64,000 bases of DNA from Pleurodeles waltl (lineage: Eukaryota; Chordata; Amphibia; Caudata; Salamandridae): NCBI RefSeq assembly GCF_031143425.1, contig NC_090439.1, positions 642,817,465-642,881,464 on the forward strand. Reading direction: 5' to 3'. Positions within the stretch are counted from its first letter, which is position 1. Every line of letters begins with the position of its first letter. Positions 57,757 through 64,000 of this stretch are shown here, piece after piece. The notes below the pieces were generated by a model. It saw only the letters and a list, made by a program, of their open reading frames with translations. It made no database searches and was not told the DNA's origin. Made by a program: the position numbers and the translations under genes.

Positions 57757-58334
57757 TGGCGGTCATTCCTACCCTGGCGGTCTGAGACCGCCAGGGTAGG
57801 GTACCGCGGATGCACCGCCAACAGGCTGGCGGTGCATCCAGGGCAATTCTGACCGCGGCGGTACAGCCGCGGTCAGAAACGGGAAACTGGCGGTGTCCCA
57901 CCAGTTTCCCGTTGCCCTGGGGAATCCTCCATGGCGGCGCAGCTTGCTGCGCCGCCATGGGGATTCCGACCCCCATACCGCCATCCTGTTCCTAGCGGTT
58001 TCGGCCGCCAGGAACAGGATGGCGGTATGGGGTGTCGTGGGGCCCCTGGCATGGGCACTGCAGGGGCCCCCTTAAGAGGGCCCCACTTTGAATTTCAGTG
58101 TCTGCTTAGCAGACACTGAGATTCGCGACGGGTGCTACTGCACCCGTCGCACCCCTTCCACTCCGCCGGCTCCATTCGGAGCCGGCTTCCTCGTGGAAGG
58201 GTGTTTCCCACTGGGCCGGCGGGCGGCCTTTTGGCGGTCGCCCGCCAGCCCAGTGGGAAACCCAGAATGACCGCCGCGGTCTTGTGACCGCGGTACGGTC
58301 TTTTGGCGGTTCCCGCTTGGCGGGCGGCGGAGCC
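57757..58334. mobile_element. hairpin-array element, copy 3, in the Helitron Rep gene
   Basis: Left end TGGCGGTCATTCCTACCCTGG, with flanks TTA (57754-57756) and CTA (58335-58337). The same stem modules as copies 1 and 2 occur in the reverse order. Removing it with one flank brings the Rep peptides EYRSTRL and YSEDPIF together in frame. The right end stops inside the GGCGGGCGGCGGAGCC module and lacks the canonical terminus. Confidence 0.85.
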
Positions 58335-59588
58335 CTATATTCTGAAGATCCTATATTTCACCAGTGTATCCCAGACATATTTTATTTTCTGTTTGAGAGT
58401 GACATGTCTAGACTTTCATATGCTGTGAATCACATACTGAACACCAGAGTAAATCTTCAAAAACTCTCTGCTAAGGATTTTGATGAAAACATTTATGGAA
58501 AGGATGAAAAGCTAGAGTGCAGTTTACTTAATTTGATGGCTTGTCAATGTAGTACCAATGAGTATTGGTACCATCGTCACTATGAGCTGAAATGTATGTT
58601 AAGAAACTTAGGTGCACCTACTTGTTTCTAGCTACTCAGTTGTGCTGAATATGTTTGGGATGATCTGCTTGAATTTTTGACAGACACAAACTCTAATATT
58701 AAAGACATTGAACTGAAGACAGCGGGAGAACTCTTGTCCTTGGATCCCACTAATGTTTGCAGATACTTAAACCATTGATTTCATGCTATGATGTCTTTCA
58801 TCTGCAACAAGATAAACCCTCCTCTTGATGAAGTAACTGATTTCTTTTGGCATAAAAATTATGAAGGGAGAGGTGCTCCTCATATTCACATGCTCTTATG
58901 GATAAAAGATGCACCTAAATTTGGAACAGACAGTGATGAGTCTGTCCTGTCTTTCATTGAACAGTATGTTACATGCTCCATTCCAAAAGATATTGGTGTA
59001 AAAGGCTTGCAACAGCAAGTTTCGCACTTTCTAAATCACAGATGTAGCAAGTACTACGAACATATACAAGATGGCGTTTTGGATTCCCTCAACCTGTGCT
59101 TTCAGAAGGAAGAGTAAACAGCTTTCTGTCTGCTGTGAGACATACATTGACACGAAAGTCACTGACAAATACTTAGAACCTGAAAAGAACAGAGACCTCA
59201 AAGTACATTAATGATTATAATCCAGTAATTTTAAAGATGTGGAATGCAAATATGGACATGCATTTTGTGGCAGATAACTCTATTGCTTGGGTAAGTCTAG
59301 GGCTTTCAAACACATAAAATAGAGTCTTGAAGTCTTTCCCAGAAATTCAATATCTAGCAGAGCTTATACCAGAAAGTGGAGAGTTTGTAAAAACAAATAT
59401 GTTGGGCACATATTACCCAAGAAGGAGTCCACATTTAGAAAATGTGTGACTGTATGAAGTTCTTCGGTACTAAAGGTATAGAAATAATGTAACAGAAAAC
59501 ACAGAAGAAGGGAGATAGGCAGTTGTTGGATGTGATGGTTGTTTAGTGAGACATAGCAAAGAAAATATAATTAACCACAGAAAACCTA

Positions 59589-60037
59589 GGCCCTCATAAT
59601 GAGTTTGGCGGACTCAGGGCCGTCATGTTGGCAGCGGTGGTCGTATTGCTTAGAGCCCGGTGGTGAAGACAGCCAAATTATGACCATGGCGGTGTTCCCA
59701 ATGTAACATAGCCAAACTACCACCAGTGACGCCTGTGTGGTCAGGCTGTGGAGGATGGCAGTAGGCAACTTCAGACCAGCATAGAGCATGTTTCCGCCGG
59801 ACAAATTAGGAGGCTGCACACTGCCAGGGTTTCTGCCACAGTCGAATCACCACCAAAGCGTTGGCAGACGCCAACTCTGTAAAAGGAAACACTCACGTTC
59901 AGGAAGACAGACCTGTCCGGAGCCACCCTCGAGCCTGAACTCCAAGTCCTCCCACTGCCCCTGCTCGCACTAGGACTTCAGAACCAGCAACGCTGACGAA
60001 GACAACAACCATAAGTGCACACACCTGGGAAACATCC
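59589..60037. mobile_element. Harbinger-type left end interrupting the Helitron
   Basis: Starts GGCCCTCATAATGAGTTTGGCGG directly after CCTA in the Helitron. Continues with GGCGG/CCGCC-rich words for about 300 bp. The right end was not located; the element may extend through the G-rich and CA-rich DNA to about 61970. Confidence 0.55.
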
Positions 60038-60745
60038 TTTATGCCGACTTTTTTATAACGAAGTCCTGGTTAACGAAAGCGGAACAATGCTTTCTTTAAC
60101 CACGACTTAGTTATTTTGTGTCTTAACCACGCATGTCCTGAACAACGAACATGCATGGTTAAGGTACAAACAAGGGAGTCGGCTGAGGAGGACGACGCAG
60201 ATGAGGCGACGACTCAGGTAAGTGGGGGGTTTTAGGTTTTGGGGAGGGGGTCGGGGGTTTTAGGTTTTGGGTGGGGTTGGGGGGTGGGGCGTTTTTGGTT
60301 TTGGGGAGGGGGTGGGGGGTCGGCATGTTTTAGGTTTTGGGGTGGGGTTGGGGGGTGGGGTGTTTTAGGTTTTGGGGAGGGGGTGGGGGGTCGGGATTTT
60401 ATGTTTTGGGGTGGGGTTGGGGGGGTGGGGCTTTTTTGGTTTTGGAGAGGGGGTGGGGGGTCGGGATTTTAGGTTTTGGGGTGGTGTTGGGGGTGGGGCG
60501 TTTTTGGTTTTGGGGAGGGGGTGGGGGGTCGGGGTTTTAGGTTTTGGGGTGGGGTTGGGGGGGTGGGGTGAGGCATACAGGATCAATGGGTGCCTGTTAC
60601 TAATGACTTTACCAGGAATGCCTTTACAACGAAATATCGTTGTTAAGGCATTCGTGGTAAAGGCATTAGTAGTAACAACGAGGTCGGTGTTCCGACCTCG
60701 TTGTTTAGGCACCCGTTGTTTTGTCAGTCGGCATTCCGTCGTACA
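60038..60745 (+). mobile_element. G-rich minisatellite element, copy 2
   Basis: TTTTTTATAACGAAGTCCTG and AACGAAAGCGG open it. A short acidic open frame with a GTAAGT-like donor at 60219 is followed by about ten ~35-bp units (60220-60575). Units alternate between TTTTAGGTTTTGGGG-TGGGGTTGGGG and TTTTTGGTTTTGGGG-AGGGGGTGGGG. It closes with GGCATTAGTAGTAAC, AACAACGAGGTCG with its mirror, and GTCGTACAACCC. Same family as 48352-49095. Confidence 0.65.
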
Positions 60746-60769
60746 ACCCACACACCTAGCACACACTGG

Positions 60770-61440
60770 AGGGAAAGGCATTAGCACACACGCACACACA
60801 ACACACATATCGAGGACAGCTTGCAATGGACACACATACATGTAACCACACACCCATATGAACACACACACACACACCCCTACATACACACATGCACACA
60901 GATACTAAACACATGCACACCCAAACTACACATACCACGGCCAACACACATGTGCCATACACACACCAACCCCCATACACACAGCACTGCCACTGTCTAA
61001 CACAATCATACACAACACCACTGACTCACACAGCAAAATCAGAACCGCAACCACACAAACGCTTCCCCAAGCACTCTGACTGCACACCTCCACATGATAA
61101 CACATGCATACAACAATATGTAACAACACCACAATAATAAGCAATACTATCACACTGCCATACAATGAACCATTTGACACACCACGCACACACCACACAC
61201 AACGCATAGGACATAGCCAACACCACACACACAACAAGCACACAATGTACACAACACCACCATCACAAATGCCAACACAAACAATACACAATTTGGCTAC
61301 AAACATGGATGTACCAAACACAAACATATCCTACAGCCAAAGCACAGCAATGACAGCAGGACCAATGACAGGGCCACACACACACATGTAGTCCAGTCAC
61401 AACAAGTAGCACAACCAACACACACACACACATCTCACAC
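60770..61440. repeat. CA-rich low-complexity tract
   Basis: Long irregular ACACACA/CACATACA DNA. Overlapping His/Thr or Cys/Val-rich open frames on both strands are artefacts. Confidence 0.7.
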
Positions 61441-61966
61441 ACACAAACCAGAGCCCACAAACGCTACACAGCCATGAAGAAAGAAAGGCAGGACAGGCAT
61501 GTTACCATCGATACCCACAGCAGTTTGGACCAGATGTATTACAATATTAAAAGATTTCAAATTAACTATGTATAAATAGAAGGCCATTGGCCAGTCCATA
61601 GTCATAGGAACCCAAGGCACAAATGGCACCTCACTGTGCCCCCACTTGACTTCTGACTGCAAAATGACCTCCACAGGGCAGGGGCATCAAGGGAGCAGAC
61701 AGGCATCTAAGGGATTGTGGGGAGGACTGGAGGGGGGGTTTGGGCTTTGGCTTGGGAGGGGGTGCTTGAGCTTTCTGTGTCCCATGGGCTGCTGCTTCCC
61801 CACTCGTCTGTGCCCCTTCTCCTTCGTCAGACAATGCTGTTGTACACAATGAGAGAGAGAACTAGGGAGGGAGAGAGGGAGAGAGGGAGATAGGGGGCAC
61901 AATAGTTAGCATATATCTACCATTGACACAGCTACACATGTGCATCTGTCACAATATATATCATGC
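61441..61966. other. unassigned DNA
   Basis: Contains a GAGAGGGAGAGAGG purine tract at about 61850-61895. The minus-strand frame 61849-61631 is Pro/Lys/Ser-rich with TALSDEGEGAQTSGEAAAH and could be an accessory-protein tail, but nothing confirms it. Confidence 0.3.
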
Positions 61967-61989
61967 CTAATCAAATCAAATCAAATCAT
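61967..61989 (-). repeat. (TTTGA)n 3' tail of the L2 LINE
   Basis: Four AAATC pentamers on plus follow the conserved GCGCGCTTTATAAATG end of the L2 element on minus. Short 3' tandem tails in place of poly(A) are typical of the CR1/L2 group. Confidence 0.75.
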
Positions 61990-62053
61990 TAACATTTATA
62001 AAGCGCGCTACTCACCCGTGCGGGTCTCAAGGCGCTAGGGGTGAAAGGGGGGG

Positions 62054-64000
62054 TTATCGCTGCTCGAACAGCCAAGTCTTTAGGAGTCTCCGGAAAGCGG
62101 AGTGGTCCTGGGTGGTCCTGAGGCTGGTGGGGAGGGAGTTCCAGGTCTTGGCCGCCAGGAAGGAGAAAGATCTCCCACCCTCCGTGGAGCGGCGGGTGCG
62201 AGGGACGGCAGCAAGTGCGAGGCCAGCGGAGCGGAGGGGGCGGGTGGGGACGTAGAAGCTGAGGCGTCTGTTGAGGTATTCCGGTCCCTTGTTGTGGAGG
62301 GCTTTGTGTGCGTGGGTGAGAAGACGGAAGGTGATCCTTTTTCTGACTGGGAGCCAATGCAGGTGTCTCAGGTGTGCGGAGATGTGGCTGTTGCGGGGTA
62401 CGTCGAGGATGAGGCGGGCCGAGGCGTTTTGGATGCGTTGCAGGCGGTTTTGGAGTTTGGCAGTGGTCCCGGCGTAGAGGGTGTTGCCGTAGTCCAGGCG
62501 ACTCGTGACAAGGGCGTGGGTCACGGTTTTTCTGGTGTCGGCGGGGATCCAGCGGAAGATCTTGCGGAGCATGCGGAGAGTGAGGAAGCAGGCGGAGGAC
62601 ACGGCGTTGACTTGCTTGGTCATGGTGAGAAGAGGGTCCAAGATGAAGCCGAGGTTGCGGGCGTGGTCTGCGGGGTCGGTGCGGTGCCGAGGGCCGTGGG
62701 CCACCAGGAGTCGTCCCAGGCGGACGGGGTGTTGCCGAGGATGAGGACTTCCGTTTTTTCAGAGTTCAGCTTTAGGCGGCTGAGCCTCATCCAATCTGCG
62801 ACGTCCTTCATACCCTCTTGTAGGTTGGTCTTGGCGCTGGCGGGGTCCTTGGTGAGGGAGAGTACAAGTTGGGTGTCGTCGGCGTAGGAGGTGATGATGA
62901 TGTCGTGCTTGCGTACGATGTCGGCGAGGGGGCTCATGTAGACATTGAAGAGTGTCGGGCTGAGCGATGAGCCTTGAGGTACGCCGCAGATGATCTTGGT
63001 GGGTTCTGAGCGAAACGGAGGGAGGTAAACTCTTTGGGAGCGGTTAGCGAGGAAGGAGGCGATCCAGTCCAGGGCCTGGCCTTGGATCCCGGTGGAGCGT
63101 AGGCGGGTGATTAGGGTGCGGTGACAGACGGTGTCAAAGGCAGCCGAGAGGTCGAGGAGAATGAGGGCGACTGTTTCACCGTTGTCCATCAGGGTTCTGA
63201 TGTCGTCTGTGACTGAGATGAGGGCGGTTTCCGTGCTGTGGTTGGTTCGGAATCCGGTTTGTGAAGGGTCGAGCAGGTTGTTGTCTTCCAGGAAGGTGGT
63301 CAGCTGTTTGTTGACGGTCTTTTCTATTACCTTGGCTGGGAAAGGTAGAAGAGAGATGGGGCGGAAGTTTTTCAGGTCGCTTGGGTCAGCCGTAGGTTTC
63401 TTTAGTAGGGCGTTGACTTCAGCGTGCTTCCAGCATTCGGGGAAGGTAGCAGAAGAAAAAGAAGAGTTGATGACGGTCTGGAGGTGCGGGGCGATGATGT
63501 CGTCGGCTTTGTTAAAGATGAAGTGCGGGCAGGGGTCTGAAGGGGCGCCGGAGTGGATAGAGTTCATGATGGATTTGGTTTCTTCCGTGTTGATGTGGGT
63601 CCAGTTGTTGAGGGTGATGTCCGGGGAAGCGGGTTCAGTGGTGTATGGTTGGGTCTGGTGTCCGAAGCTGTCGTGGAGGTCGCTGATCTTGCGATGGAAG
63701 AAAGTGGCGAGGGATTCGCACAAATCCTGTGAGGGCGTGACGGCGTTGGCGCTGGCGCTGGGGTTGGAGAACTCTTTGACGATGCTGAAGAGTTCTCTGC
63801 TGTTGTGGCTGTTTTTGTCTAGTCTGTCGGTGAAAAAGTTCCTTTTGGCAGTGCGGATCAGGTGGTGGTGTTCGCGTGTAGCGTTCTTGAGGGCGGTCAT
63901 GTTGTCAGCGGTGTGGTCCTTGCGCCAGGCCTTCTCAAGGGCACGACAAGTTTTCTTTGATTCTTTGAGGGTGTCAGAGAACCAGAGAGGTTTTTTGGTG
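62054..64000 (-). pseudogene. L2 ORF2 reverse transcriptase, partial, one frameshift
   Basis: Open from the window edge (KPLWFSDTLKESKKTCRALE) to about 62700. RT motifs: LKNFRPISLLPFPAKVIEK, SQTGFRTNHSTETALI, LILLDLSAAFDTVCHRTLI, CGVPQGSSLSPTLFNVYM, and catalytic YADDTQLVLSL, then LNSEKTEVLILGN. Just after, between about 62650 and 62705, one indel changes frame. The C-terminal region continues ARNLGFILDPLLTM, SRLDYGNTLYAG, NASARLILD, LRHLHWLPVRKRITFRLL, AKTWNSLPTSLR and stops at 62054. All catalytic RT residues are present. Apart from the indel no stop was seen in about 650 codons, so decay is recent. Confidence 0.9.

Larger units (their letters stand above)
54950..59588 (+). pseudogene. Helitron replicase N-terminal and Rep region (decayed, two insertions)
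   Basis: Plus-strand fragments in several frames follow Helitron Rep proteins. A basic, Lys-rich start lies near 54965-55250, then LCIKLQSEHKK. After the MITE at 55829-56494 come KCAKASFIILEC-like sequence and, near 57170, LPPTELQKDLKGKVVCIPLD and VNGVPTKSKIIWQELV. Near 57660 LEACCFPQLFPTGESRHYDD and PAAEYRSTRL stop at the hairpin-array insertion (57757-58334). The frame resumes LYSEDPIFHQCIPDIFYFLF, RLSYAVNHILNTR, and the HUH motif in YEGRGAPHIHMLLWIKDAP (58861-58917), with IEQYV downstream and VILKMWNANMDMHFVADNS near 59228. Many stops. The helicase half is absent: at 59589 a Harbinger-type end interrupts it. Confidence 0.8.
61967..64000 (-). mobile_element. young L2-clade LINE, 3' two kilobases
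   Basis: Minus-strand element running off the right edge. It comprises the RT region, C-terminal domain, a short 3' UTR with the L2-type end, and a pentamer tail. Coding is nearly intact, so it is younger than the L2 at 18-24 kb. The endonuclease would lie beyond 64000. Confidence 0.85.

Noticed and set aside
60365..61013. Gly/Phe/Trp-rich and Cys/Val-rich open frames
   Set aside because: Caused by the G-rich minisatellite and CA repeats; no domain.
62102..62887. 261-codon plus-strand open frame
   Set aside because: It is antisense to the well-supported L2 reverse transcriptase and C-terminal domain.
1..64000. Host protein-coding gene
   Set aside because: Every frame with recognisable protein similarity belongs to a transposable element. 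No conserved host exons with splice sites were seen, although isolated small exons cannot be excluded by eye.

Overview
This is vertebrate nuclear DNA made almost entirely of transposable elements and their debris. No convincing host gene, rRNA, tRNA or CRISPR array is visible. Dense nesting of Gmr1-like Ty3/gypsy elements with 2-3 kb LTRs, L2-clade LINEs, Helitrons and many PIF/Harbinger elements and MITEs suggests a giant amphibian genome, most likely a salamander or newt (inference from repeat content and remembered resemblance to newt repeats, not from a search).

Layout. 1-11 kb: a 5'-truncated Gmr1-like retrotransposon on the minus strand (integrase, then RT, then RNase H, polypurine tract, 3' LTR at 868-7557). 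Its LTR holds a second solo LTR (3217-7180, target duplication GCCTT), which holds two palindromic MITEs; its pol holds a third solo LTR (9077-10050). 11-18 kb: a Harbinger deletion derivative (11161-12080), a Helitron Pif1-type helicase remnant, small tandem repeats, and a hairpin-array element (16349-16978). 18-24.6 kb: a decayed L2 LINE with a 55-bp tandem array upstream; its endonuclease is split by a 700-bp palindromic MITE. 24.6-30.9 kb: fragments of Harbinger accessory genes and a 190-bp palindrome.

30.9-42.0 kb: a solo LTR (30926-42013, target duplication ATGGC) split by an 8.9-kb Harbinger element (31390-40256). The latter has a DDE transposase on the minus strand and two different SANT/Myb-like genes on the plus strand, with introns, then several tandem-repeat arrays. 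42-52.7 kb: unrecognised DNA, a 913-bp MITE, a G-rich minisatellite element and a second, spliced HARBI1-like transposase pseudogene with a MITE in its intron. 53.0-54.9 kb: a ~440-bp tandem repeat leading into a Helitron Rep-region pseudogene (54.95-59.59 kb) broken by two MITEs. 59.6-62 kb: Harbinger-end DNA, a second G-rich minisatellite element and CA-rich DNA. 62-64 kb: a young L2 LINE on the minus strand with intact RT motifs and one frameshift, running off the window.

The most notable signals are the 8.9-kb Harbinger element with its own deletion derivative in the same window, a TIR pattern shared by four Harbinger-type families with 3-bp target duplications, and an element built as a string of perfect hairpins present in three copies.
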